Positions 1 through 7,119 of a DNA stretch of 14,363 nucleotides are shown piece after piece. The notes under the pieces were generated by a model that was given only the letters and a program-made list of their open reading frames with translations, was not told the DNA's origin and searched no databases. How positions within the stretch are numbered: the stretch's first letter is position 1; the number at the start of each line of letters is the position of its first letter. Source of the DNA: an uncultured Sphingomonadales bacterium (GTDB lineage Bacteria > Pseudomonadota > Alphaproteobacteria > Sphingomonadales > Sphingomonadaceae). Both the position numbers and the translations under genes were made by a program. The stretch is taken from positions 1 through 14,363 of the forward strand of contig CAITOD010000539.1 in the NCBI GenBank assembly GCA_903893935.1, given 5' to 3'.

Positions 1-850
1 ACAGATGCTGCCAGTCGAGAATGGGGTCTTCTGCAATGCCGGCCTTTTTCAAGTAGCCCCGCAGCATCTTGTCGCCGTCGGTGAACGTTGTGATCTGGGT
101 GGCGGCAGCTTGCCCGAGTTCGTGGAGAGCTTTTTCGATCAACTCGTGCGGGGTGTCTGACGCTGAAATCACCGCACCGACTTTCAACGCCTGGCCACTA
201 TCGTTGGTGCCAACGCCGATCAATACCTCATGGTGGCGCGGGCCATCAGCGGCGTTGCTCCGCACGAAGGTCGTATTGATACCCAGATCGATGGAGTGCG
301 CCACATCACGATTGGGCGGGTCAGATCAGCCAAAATCAGAAGCCAAACGCGATGCTCTGCGCAAGAGCTGGCGCCGGGTTGTGCTCGAGGCGCGCCCTAC
401 AGCGAACGGAAAAAGATCACTGATAAGTCGCTCGGCCACACGATAACTCATCAGTGCGCCAAGGCGACTTCTGAGCTCGTGGTATTCGATCCCGGATCGA
501 GCTGAATTTCGAAATAGACAAGGTGGCGCGAGTCGTGAGCCATGCCTTCTGAGTCTGGGTACCCGTATGGTCAAAGTCCCGAACAGGGTCTGGACCGAAC
601 GAAGCCGATAGTCCTTGAGCGAAATCGATGGATCCGCTTGTCGCATTTGCACCGCCTTGCTCTTGAGAGCCCGCTCCTGAACTGCGATAACCGCGCGTTG
701 CAGGTTACATATCATCCGATGGGAAGTCCTGAGATCCAATCCGACATCGTCGAGATCAGCCGGCGCGACAATCTCACCAAGTTCGCAGACCATGATCCGC
801 TCAATTGGCACGCAATCATCTGAACATACCAATTCCAGCTTCCAGACCAA
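1..850 (-). pseudogene. ISKra4-family transposase, interrupted and cut by the window edge
   Basis: The minus-strand frame reads from a TTG at 850, with GGGAGG 7 nt upstream, into a protein resembling ISKra4-type transposases: a beta-rich N-terminal domain containing LFGTLTIRVPRLRR, then LGALMSYRVAERLISDLFPF, a typical ISKra4 pattern. A TGA at 326-328 follows residue 174, but the same frame continues without a shift through VAHSIDLGINTTFVRS, GPRHHEVLIGVGTNDSG and TDGDKMLRGYLKKAG up to base 1. This is therefore a nonsense mutation inside one gene, not two genes. In the LGINTTFVRS motif an Asn (AAT) stands where the family normally has the first catalytic Asp of the DDE triad; I base this on remembered family motifs. 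Two lesions suggest a dead element. The rest of the transposase and the other terminus lie beyond the left edge. Family assignment is firm; the exact IS is unknown. Confidence 0.82.
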
Positions 851-1190
851 AGCACGCCTCCCGTGAAAAAGCCGGAAGTAGGCGTTCAGCCTCGAAATTT
901 CAGCATGACCCCCACGTTTGGCACACTCCCCGGCACTTTTTGCGCCGCTGTTACGAGAACCCCTCTAAGGGCTCATGGCCGAGGCGATCCTGCTGTTTGC
1001 GCGGTCGGCTGTCGTGATCACGCGGGTCAGTCAACAGGTGAATGGCTGAAGCGTCCCAGCCGTTCAGCTCCTCGCGCAATTGGCGGCTAGAGTGGCGTAC
1101 CTTCCGATCGCTGCATTCACACCAAGCTTCAGGTCGGCCTGCACGTCTGGATTTGTCCGTTGCCGTATCTCATGCGCCCGCAAATCCGGT
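851..1190. other. gene-free stretch between IS remnant and regulator
   Basis: No convincing gene lies here. The left part, to about 920, is probably the promoter-side end of the ISKra4 element, but I cannot place the terminal inverted repeat. A minus-strand frame is open from about 1175 to a TAA at 951-953 (it contains SRQLREELNGWDASAIHLL). It has no good start codon or recognisable family, so it may be a remnant. A weak hairpin (CCCT/AGGG, 963-973) lies about 220 nt beyond the regulator's stop and is too weak to call a terminator. Confidence 0.4.
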
Positions 1191-2084
1191 TCATGCGGCG
1201 GACTTCAACTCTATAAGATCGAAGAGTTTTTGCGCCATCAAGACGGCGGCAGGCGCGTTGGCGGCGGTACCGTCTGCGCCCAGGTCAAGGGCTAGCGAAG
1301 GTTTCTCGGTAAAAATCGGGCCGCCGACCATTATGCCAATCGCCGGGTTGACCGATTGTTGGCGAATGAGACTGATTGTTTCCGCAAGAGGGCCGAGCGA
1401 TCGTTCCGACCCGACTGTCAAACCTGCGACGGCGAGCCAGTGTGTTCGCGCTAGCTGAGCAATCTGTGCAGAGGTTTGTTCAAAGGCGGATTGCACGCTC
1501 CAGCCTGCCGCCAGCAGAAACCGTTCGACCATGGTTGCGCCAAAATAGTGCTGGTCCCCCGGTGTCATTGCCAACAGCACATGACGGCGCACGTCCAACT
1601 CCGGTAGCATGCAGGAATCGTTAAAAGTAGCCAACAGCTTCTGCAGCCTTGCGACGCCCAGAGTGACGTCTATGAAATCGCATTCATCGTTATCCCATAA
1701 GTGGCCGAGATGACGCGCAGTAGGCTCCAGCAATTCGATGAACAGCGATTCCATCGATAAGCCGCGGTCGCGGAGCACGAGGACATAGGCAAGCGCTGCT
1801 TCAAGATCGTTGCCCAGAACGATGTCTGCGAGGCCCGAGATATCGGCACTGGTCGGAGCCAGCGCTTCTACCACATGCTCGATCGGCGGTGCTTCGGGTA
1901 CGATCTCGGAATGCAGGCGCAGCAGCTGCGGGATGATCTGGCCAGATACGACCTGAGCCAGCCGGGCCTGACGCTGCGCAACATCAGCGCGTCGGTACAC
2001 TTCCGGCGAAACGAAGTGGGTTTCAAGACTATCAATCCTCAGTCGGTCGATAACCGGCAGCGCAACTCTTGCTAGATTGTCCAT
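1191..2084 (-). CDS. ppaA: PpaA/AerR-type cobalamin-binding photosynthesis regulator
   Basis: This 297-aa protein has the layout of PpaA/AerR, the B12-binding antirepressors that act with PpsR/CrtJ in purple bacteria. The N-terminal part is helical. A four-helix B12-cap-like region around residues 75-155 contains LLEPTARHLGHLWDNDECDF. The C-terminal Rossmann-type B12 domain carries the canonical DxHxxG motif as DQHYFG (residues 177-182), whose His is the lower axial cobalt ligand in this fold. The later GIMVGGPIF is the usual glycine-rich nucleotide-loop segment. I chose the ATG at 2084 because AGGGGGGA lies 11 nt upstream; an in-frame TTG at 2108 would add eight residues and include that ribosome site. 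The gene stands alone: no bch, crt or puf genes and no PpsR partner are visible. I saw no TGT-N12-ACA PpsR site in its leader. It implies an aerobic anoxygenic phototroph. A general B12-dependent regulator is the alternative. Confidence 0.82.
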   Translation of the reverse strand: MDNLARVALPVIDRLRIDSLETHFVSPEVYRRADVAQRQARLAQVVSGQIIPQLLRLHSEIVPEAPPIEHVVEALAPTSADISGLADIVLGNDLEAALAYVLVLRDRGLSMESLFIELLEPTARHLGHLWDNDECDFIDVTLGVARLQKLLATFNDSCMLPELDVRRHVLLAMTPGDQHYFGATMVERFLLAAGWSVQSAFEQTSAQIAQLARTHWLAVAGLTVGSERSLGPLAETISLIRQQSVNPAIGIMVGGPIFTEKPSLALDLGADGTAANAPAAVLMAQKLFDLIELKSAA

Positions 2085-2095
2085 GCCGATACCAG

Positions 2096-2103
2096 TCCCC
2101 CCT
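2096..2103 (-). promoter_or_regulatory. ribosome binding site of the PpaA-like gene
   Basis: AGGGGGGA on the minus strand lies 11 nt before the ATG at 2084. It sits inside the reading frame that would begin at the upstream TTG (2108), so it supports the ATG as the start. Confidence 0.5.
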
Positions 2104-2140
2104 GCCAATGGCTTCTTCGCCGTCAGAGGATGAGATCACA

Positions 2141-2356
2141 ATGGTCGCCACCTGTCGAGATCGGATTCTTGTCACGCTGCGTGCCCATTATGCCGCATAT
2201 GCGAGAAAATTGTCGGTCCCGTTGACCTGTATTTGCGCCGGTCGGATTTGGAAGCCGTCGTGCCCTGAATGGGGCACCCAGGGTTCGAATCCCGGCGTCT
2301 CCGCCAGCATGTGCTGCGAAAACAACCCCTTCAAAGGGCGCTCCTCAAAATTGTGA
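2141..2356 (+). CDS. doubtful small ORF, possibly truncated small regulator
   Basis: ATG at 2141 follows AGAGGA with a 10-nt spacer and is divergent from the PpaA-like gene. The first 35 or so residues (CRDRILVTLRAHYAAYARKL and following) read like the start of small helical DNA-binding-like proteins common in sphingomonads, though I cannot name a family. From about 2240 the frame runs into the tRNA remnant and loses any protein-like character (CPEWGTQGSNPG) before stopping at 2354-2356. It may be a genuine 5' gene end fused to tRNA sequence by recombination, or chance. No function is assigned. Confidence 0.25.
   Translation: MVATCRDRILVTLRAHYAAYARKLSVPLTCICAGRIWKPSCPEWGTQGSNPGVSASMCCENNPFKGRSSKL
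2260..2306 (+). pseudogene. 3' fragment of a long-variable-arm tRNA (tRNA-Ser-like), candidate att site
   Basis: The stretch has, in order, a variable-arm hairpin (GTGCCC 2260-2265 with GGGCAC 2272-2277), a T arm with loop TTCGAAT (2284-2290), the acceptor 3' strand CGTCTCC (2296-2302), discriminator G and encoded CCA (2304-2306). A long variable arm with this acceptor fits tRNA-Ser best. A matching 5' acceptor strand (GGAGACG) and a D arm are absent from the 100 nt upstream, and the sequence at 2235-2258 makes no proper anticodon arm. The T stem has one A-G mismatch (2280/2294). It is therefore a partial or decayed tRNA. Integrases commonly use tRNA 3' ends as attachment sites and leave such copies, which is the inferred origin here. 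Confidence 0.65.
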
Positions 2357-2436
2357 CCCTGATGGCTTGCAGAATTGGATTGGTTGGTCGCCCGCACGCA
2401 TCGCCGGCTGGCCCGGGATCGAGCAAACGGGCACCA

Positions 2437-2455
2437 CCCGCGCGTGCGTCGCGGG
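2437..2455 (-). terminator. possible hairpin terminator after accA
   Basis: A 6-bp GC stem (CCCGCG 2437-2442 with CGCGGG 2450-2455) and 7-nt loop lie 26 nt past the accA stop on the minus strand. Only a short T run (GTTTGC) follows, about 9 nt away, so intrinsic termination is uncertain. The rest of 2307-2480 holds no gene; a second weak CCCT/AGGG hairpin is at 2326-2338. Confidence 0.3.
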
Positions 2456-2480
2456 CCCGGGAATTGGCCGCCGTTCAGCG

Positions 2481-3410
2481 CTACAGATTGCCCAGTTGAT
2501 CGAAGAACGCGCTCCGCTCTGCGCGAAGATCGTCAGGCGTCTGGCACACCAGGCCGTCGAGCTCGGACCGCAATGCCAGCAACAGGCGCCTGATGGCTTC
2601 GTCATGATCGCGATGTGCTCCGCCGACCGGTTCGTAGACGATGCGGTGGATCACACCCAGGCGCAGCAGATCGGCGGCAGTGATTTTCATTGCTTCTGCC
2701 GCATCGGGCGCGCGATCGGACCCGCGCCACAGGATCGAAGCACAGCCTTCGGGCGAAATGACCGAATATATGGCGTGTTCCAGCATCAGCACGCGGTTGG
2801 CCGAAGACAACGCAACGGCACCGCCCGATCCACCCTCACCCACGATCACGGCGACCAGCGGCACGCCCAGCGACAGGCATCGTTCAGTGCACCGCGCGAT
2901 CGCTTCGGCCTGTCCGCGCGCCTCGGCATCGACGCCGGGAAATGCCCCCGGAGTATCGACCAGCGTGATCACCGGCAATCCGAACCGATCTGCAAGGTCC
3001 ATCAGCCGGATCGCTTTGCGATAGCCTTCAGGCCGGGCCATGCCGAAATTGTGGGTTAGCCGTGATGCGGTGTCTTCGCCCTTGGCATGGCCGATGACCA
3101 TCACCCGGCGCCCCTCAAAGCGCGCAAATCCGCCCATGATGGCACGATCGTCGCCAAACCGGCGGTCACCGCCGAGCGGCATGAAGTCGTCGAACAGCCC
3201 CTGGACCAGGTGGTCGAAGTGCGGACGCGCGGGATGACGGGCCACCTGGGTACGCTGCCAGGGGGTAAGGCGGGCATAAATATCGACGAGCTGGCGGCGG
3301 GCCCGCTCGTCCAGCATGGCCGCTTCGGCTTCATCATTGCCGCCTTCGCGCAGCGCATTGGCGCTGGCCACCAGCGCCTCCACCGGTTTTTCGAACGACA
3401 GATAGTGCAT
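2481..3410 (-). CDS. accA: acetyl-CoA carboxylase carboxyltransferase subunit alpha
   Basis: The 309-aa product matches AccA in length (E. coli about 319 aa) and layout. With AccD it transfers CO2 from carboxybiotin to acetyl-CoA, giving malonyl-CoA in the cytoplasm. Visible family segments are a helical N-terminus (LSFEKPVEAL), FGDDRAIMGGFARFEGRRV, the DTPGAFPG turn (about residues 152-159), the oxyanion-hole GEGGSGGA (about 191-198) and SVISPEGCASILWRG. The zinc ribbon belongs to AccD and is not expected here. The start is taken at the ATG overlapping the mcr stop (TGATG); a GTG one codon earlier would give a GTGA overlap. Either implies translational coupling. As last gene of pcs-mcr-accA it would feed malonyl-CoA directly to Mcr. 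No accB, accC or accD lies nearby, so those subunits must be encoded elsewhere. It is probably an extra copy beside the housekeeping accA. Confidence 0.93.
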   Translation of the reverse strand: MHYLSFEKPVEALVASANALREGGNDEAEAAMLDERARRQLVDIYARLTPWQRTQVARHPARPHFDHLVQGLFDDFMPLGGDRRFGDDRAIMGGFARFEGRRVMVIGHAKGEDTASRLTHNFGMARPEGYRKAIRLMDLADRFGLPVITLVDTPGAFPGVDAEARGQAEAIARCTERCLSLGVPLVAVIVGEGGSGGAVALSSANRVLMLEHAIYSVISPEGCASILWRGSDRAPDAAEAMKITAADLLRLGVIHRIVYEPVGGAHRDHDEAIRRLLLALRSELDGLVCQTPDDLRAERSAFFDQLGNL

Positions 3411-6400
3411 CACACCGTCATCGACATGCCGCGATAGATCCGCGCGCGATAGCGCGAATCCTCGGCATCGGGCAATGGCGCACCCACCAGCAGCACAGCG
3501 CGGGTGAACCGTTTGGTCTCTTCGATATGTTCGTCGAGATCGCGCGGTTCTTCGGACCGGACGCGCCGGGTCAGATTGATCTGGTTCACCGGCACATTGT
3601 GGACCAGCCGTTCATTTTCGACCGCGAGCGTTGCGGTAAATGCGTGCAAGGTCGTCTTGATGAAATTCGCCAGTGCAAAGGCCGGGCTGCGGTCGCCCAT
3701 CGGTACATCGGGCGAGGTCAGCACCAGCTGGCAATCATCGTAGAGCGAGGCCTTTCGCGCGACCCTGAAATGCACCGTGAGATTGTCCGCCACCAGCGTT
3801 CTGAACTCTTCGGGAGTGAGCAATGCATCGGATTCAAACAGCCTTGTGGGCAAGGCTTCGAGCGGGGTCGACAGGATGGTGATCGGGCGGCCCCAGCGCA
3901 GCATGGCGGCATCCATCGCCGCTTCGACGCTGTTGCCGAGCAGGATCGATTCAAGCGGCGCGTCGGCAATATCGGCCAGCGCATCGCGGATCGCGGCAAA
4001 GCCGGCTTCGCTGCGGGTCAGCAGGACCACGCGGGCGACATGGCATAGCGTGATCAGCTGACGCGCGGTTTCGGCCAGGCAATCGACCAGGTGTTCGCCG
4101 ATAATCCACACCGTGCGGCCGCGCATCTGGTCAAGCCGTTCCTGATTGGGGCTGCCAAACAGTTCACGCTCGGTGGTCGATCGTTCGACGCTGAGCCCGC
4201 CCGAAGGCATGAACGTTTCGCCGCTGACCGCGCGGTCCGCCAGAAAGAACACGGTTGCCTGCGCGACATCGCTTTCGGTCGGCATCTTGCCCAGGTAGAG
4301 CTGCGACAGCACGCCGGTGCCGACTTTCTTCGCCTCTGCGGCGATCCGCTCGGCGGGCAAAAACGGGATATCGGCGGGTGGCACCGCGAGCAGCCAGTTG
4401 CTGTTGGCCTCTTCGGTATCGGGTCGATCGGACCAGCCTGGCGCATCGAGCAGATAACCCGCGCCGCGCAACCGCGACACCAGCCGGGCCGCAATGGCCG
4501 GCGTCATCAGATAGCGATCCCAGCTGCACACGCCATCGCCTTCGCGCGCACAGGCCAGCGCCAGGTCGCGCAGTTCGCGCGGGTTATCGGTGTCATGCGA
4601 CATGCGCACGGTATCGTTGCGCGCCAGCCGTTTGAGCAAGGCTTCGACCCGCATGCCACGGCGCAACGATTTGACCGCGGCGGCGTGGATCGCATTGAGC
4701 CTTTTGTTGGCCAGAATAAGCTTGCCGCGTCGATCGAACAGCCCTGGCCGGCCCGCCGTTCCCGCCAGGCGGTCACCATCGACCGGGCCGGGCGCAATCG
4801 CGTTGAACTGCACCTCGGGCCCCAGATAGCGCGACATGGATTCGACCATCGCCCGCTGCCCCGATTTTGAAACCGCATAGTCGGCGCGGTTGGGATAGGC
4901 GACCGCGAGATATTTCTCGCCGCCGAAATACGACGAGACATTGAGCACATAGCCCGAACCTTGCGCCTTCATCAGCGGCACGGCGTGATGCATCAGGACA
5001 AAGTTCGAAATGAGATTGGCGTCGAGCGTGTAATTCCACGCGTCGAGGCTCATATCGACCACCATTTCTTCGGCACCGGCGACCCCGGCGTTGTTGATCA
5101 GGTAGTCGATGCGGCCAAACGCCTTGATGGTGGCATCGACCGCGCCCTTGAGCGAAGCAAGATTGCTGACATCGAGGCCGGCCATGGTCTGCACCCGGCG
5201 TTCGACCCCGGCGAAGCCGATGTCCTCAAGCTCGCTGACGATGCGCGCGCGCGCCACCGCCAGCTCGCTCTCGCGTCGGGCCACGATCATGACTTTGGCA
5301 CCGGCGAGCGCCAGCAAGCGGGCAACCTGGCCACCGATCCCGGCCGAACCGCCGGTGATCAGCGCGACTTTGCCAAGATGCAGCCCGGTGATGTTTTCGC
5401 TGAACCCGGCCATTGCCTTGCGCGCGCCGGTCGCATCCCCGATGCTTTGGGGCAGATACAGCGTGACTTCGGCAATCTTGCTTTCCTTGATCAGCACGCG
5501 CGCGGCGTGCCCGGCGGTAAAGCGGGTGTTTTCAGGTTCCACATTGGTAAACCGGACAATCTGGTTGCCCCATTCGGTCTGGCGACGGCGTCCGTGGGCA
5601 ACGTCGACCTCGGATTCGTCGCGCCAGATGCGGACGAGCTGTTCGGTGGCGGCGCGCAGGACATTGGCATAGACGTCGCCCTTTCCGTCGCTCGGATTGG
5701 ACAGGAACAGGAAACGCGGCGCTTGCAACAGCTGGTCGTGGCTCTTCCAATAGCGGCTGAGCGTGCGCGCCAGCGCCAGCGCGCCAACCAGTTCGACATC
5801 CATGAATGCCGCCACATCCTGATCGGTCGCATCGACCAGATTGCCCACAAATTCGCCAGGTGCGCGGGCAGGCATGAAAATTGCGCCGGTGATTGGCGGA
5901 TGGTTTTCGGTGTAGCTGGAAAGCGCCGCCTCCATGGTTGCGGGCTCGTTGCGGTTAAACCGGACGATGGCGAGCGCATCGCCGAACCCTTCGGCTTTGG
6001 CACGCGCCTGGGCAATGGCGACATCGGCCTGGCGCGGCAGGCCGAGCAGCACATTGGCACCCGACGCGAGCTGGACCCGCGCAATTTCGAACGCATCGTG
6101 CCAGTCATCGCCTGCCACGATCAGCGCCGCGAGGCCTACGCCATCGAGCGAACGCCGTGTCGGCCGCGCCAGAAAGGTCGACCGCGATTCCTTGCGCAAG
6201 GTCATGCCATGCGTGACCTCGAAATCGTGCCCGTTGTAATACGACGATTCGTCGCTGCCGAGAAACACACACGTTGCCGCAATGTCTTCGGGCAACGGAA
6301 AGGTCTTGGCCTTTGGCGCGCCCCCGGTGCTGCGTTCAAGCGACATCATCGAAAAGAACAGGTTCGCGGTGGTTCCGGGCTCATCCCCGCGCAATTTGTC

Positions 6401-7102
6401 CATGGTGGCAAACACCGACCGGATCCGTTCACCTTCGATCGGCCCGGGAAACACCAGGTTTACCCGGATGCCGCGCAGGCCCAGTTCCAGCGAGAGTTCG
6501 CGCGACCAGGCGTTCATCGCTGCCTTTGGCACGACATAGGCGGCGCGGGCATAATAGGCGGTGCGTGAAAAGATCGTCGAAACATTGATGATCGAGCCGC
6601 CTTCACGCATCGCCGGCGCCGCTGTGCGCGCCAGGTTCCACGCGACGCCGAACACATTGCGCATCGCATCGCCGACGGTTTCGGTGTCGGTCGAGCCATG
6701 CTTGCGCTGCGCGGCCAGTTCGTCGGCGGTGAAGGGCAGCTGTTCGATCGGCTGCTTCGGGCCGGCCGAGCCGGCATTGTTGACCAGCACATCGATATGC
6801 CCGAACCGGGCGACCACTTCGGCAATGGCGTCACGCACCGACTGGGGATCGGCGCCGTCGAGCACCACGGTGGCCAGCCTCGTCGCATCGACACCGGTCT
6901 GGGCGCGCAAGGTATCGGCCGCAGCTTCCAGCCTGGCGGCGGTGCGCCCGGTCATCACCACAGTGGCGCCTTCGTGCAGGTAATGGCGCACGATATGCCC
7001 GCCCAGATTGCCCGCTGCGCCGGTCACGACCGCGATTTTTCCGGAAAGCCTGCCCGCCGCAGTTGGTGTCGCGGGCTGTGCCAGTTTCGTTGCCTTCGCC
7101 AT
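3410..7102 (-). CDS. mcr: bifunctional malonyl-CoA reductase (NADPH)
   Basis: This 1230-aa protein matches the two-part, Chloroflexus-type malonyl-CoA reductase (about 1220 aa). The N-terminal short-chain dehydrogenase half has TGAAGNLG (residues 27-34), NNAG (108-111) and catalytic YVVPK (189-193). The second half has TGGSAGIG (583-590), NNAGVAG (670-676), the Ser of NVSSYFG (about 723) and YAVSK (742-746). In the known enzyme the C-terminal half reduces malonyl-CoA to malonate semialdehyde and the N-terminal half reduces that to 3-hydroxypropionate. Arg residues after the second strand of each Rossmann fold (MTGR about 50-53, VARRE about 607-611) fit NADPH. Both triads look intact. The ATG at 7102 is chosen because AGGGGACAGGA lies just upstream; an in-frame ATG at 7141 would overlap pcs by 22 nt and swallow that site. 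Gap to pcs is 17 nt; the stop overlaps the accA start. Confidence 0.95.
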   Translation of the reverse strand: MAKATKLAQPATPTAAGRLSGKIAVVTGAAGNLGGHIVRHYLHEGATVVMTGRTAARLEAAADTLRAQTGVDATRLATVVLDGADPQSVRDAIAEVVARFGHIDVLVNNAGSAGPKQPIEQLPFTADELAAQRKHGSTDTETVGDAMRNVFGVAWNLARTAAPAMREGGSIINVSTIFSRTAYYARAAYVVPKAAMNAWSRELSLELGLRGIRVNLVFPGPIEGERIRSVFATMDKLRGDEPGTTANLFFSMMSLERSTGGAPKAKTFPLPEDIAATCVFLGSDESSYYNGHDFEVTHGMTLRKESRSTFLARPTRRSLDGVGLAALIVAGDDWHDAFEIARVQLASGANVLLGLPRQADVAIAQARAKAEGFGDALAIVRFNRNEPATMEAALSSYTENHPPITGAIFMPARAPGEFVGNLVDATDQDVAAFMDVELVGALALARTLSRYWKSHDQLLQAPRFLFLSNPSDGKGDVYANVLRAATEQLVRIWRDESEVDVAHGRRRQTEWGNQIVRFTNVEPENTRFTAGHAARVLIKESKIAEVTLYLPQSIGDATGARKAMAGFSENITGLHLGKVALITGGSAGIGGQVARLLALAGAKVMIVARRESELAVARARIVSELEDIGFAGVERRVQTMAGLDVSNLASLKGAVDATIKAFGRIDYLINNAGVAGAEEMVVDMSLDAWNYTLDANLISNFVLMHHAVPLMKAQGSGYVLNVSSYFGGEKYLAVAYPNRADYAVSKSGQRAMVESMSRYLGPEVQFNAIAPGPVDGDRLAGTAGRPGLFDRRGKLILANKRLNAIHAAAVKSLRRGMRVEALLKRLARNDTVRMSHDTDNPRELRDLALACAREGDGVCSWDRYLMTPAIAARLVSRLRGAGYLLDAPGWSDRPDTEEANSNWLLAVPPADIPFLPAERIAAEAKKVGTGVLSQLYLGKMPTESDVAQATVFFLADRAVSGETFMPSGGLSVERSTTERELFGSPNQERLDQMRGRTVWIIGEHLVDCLAETARQLITLCHVARVVLLTRSEAGFAAIRDALADIADAPLESILLGNSVEAAMDAAMLRWGRPITILSTPLEALPTRLFESDALLTPEEFRTLVADNLTVHFRVARKASLYDDCQLVLTSPDVPMGDRSPAFALANFIKTTLHAFTATLAVENERLVHNVPVNQINLTRRVRSEEPRDLDEHIEETKRFTRAVLLVGAPLPDAEDSRYRARIYRGMSMTV

Positions 7103-7106
7103 CGTG

Positions 7107-7117
7107 TCCTGTCCCCT
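7107..7117 (-). promoter_or_regulatory. ribosome binding site of mcr
   Basis: On the minus strand AGGGGACAGGA lies in the pcs-mcr gap, with GGGGA 9 nt and AGGA 4 nt before the ATG at 7102. It fixes the mcr start downstream of the pcs stop. Confidence 0.6.
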
Positions 7118-7119
7118 GG

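Noticed and set aside
2217..2306. A complete functional tRNA-Ser
   Set aside because: The acceptor 5' strand complementary to CGTCTCC, a D arm and a proper anticodon arm are missing, and the T stem has a mismatch.
2326..2338. Second terminator-like hairpin (CCCT/AGGG) between the tRNA remnant and accA
   Set aside because: The stem is only 4-5 bp with a tiny loop and lies about 145 nt past accA, too weak to support.
2188..2397. Minus-strand ORF containing AETPGFEPWVPHSG
   Set aside because: This peptide is the reverse translation of the tRNA T arm and acceptor region, a common annotation artefact.
4961..6568. Open plus-strand frame of about 535 codons opposite mcr
   Set aside because: It is antisense to conserved mcr sequence, has no family motif, and its composition is typical of GC-rich shadow frames.
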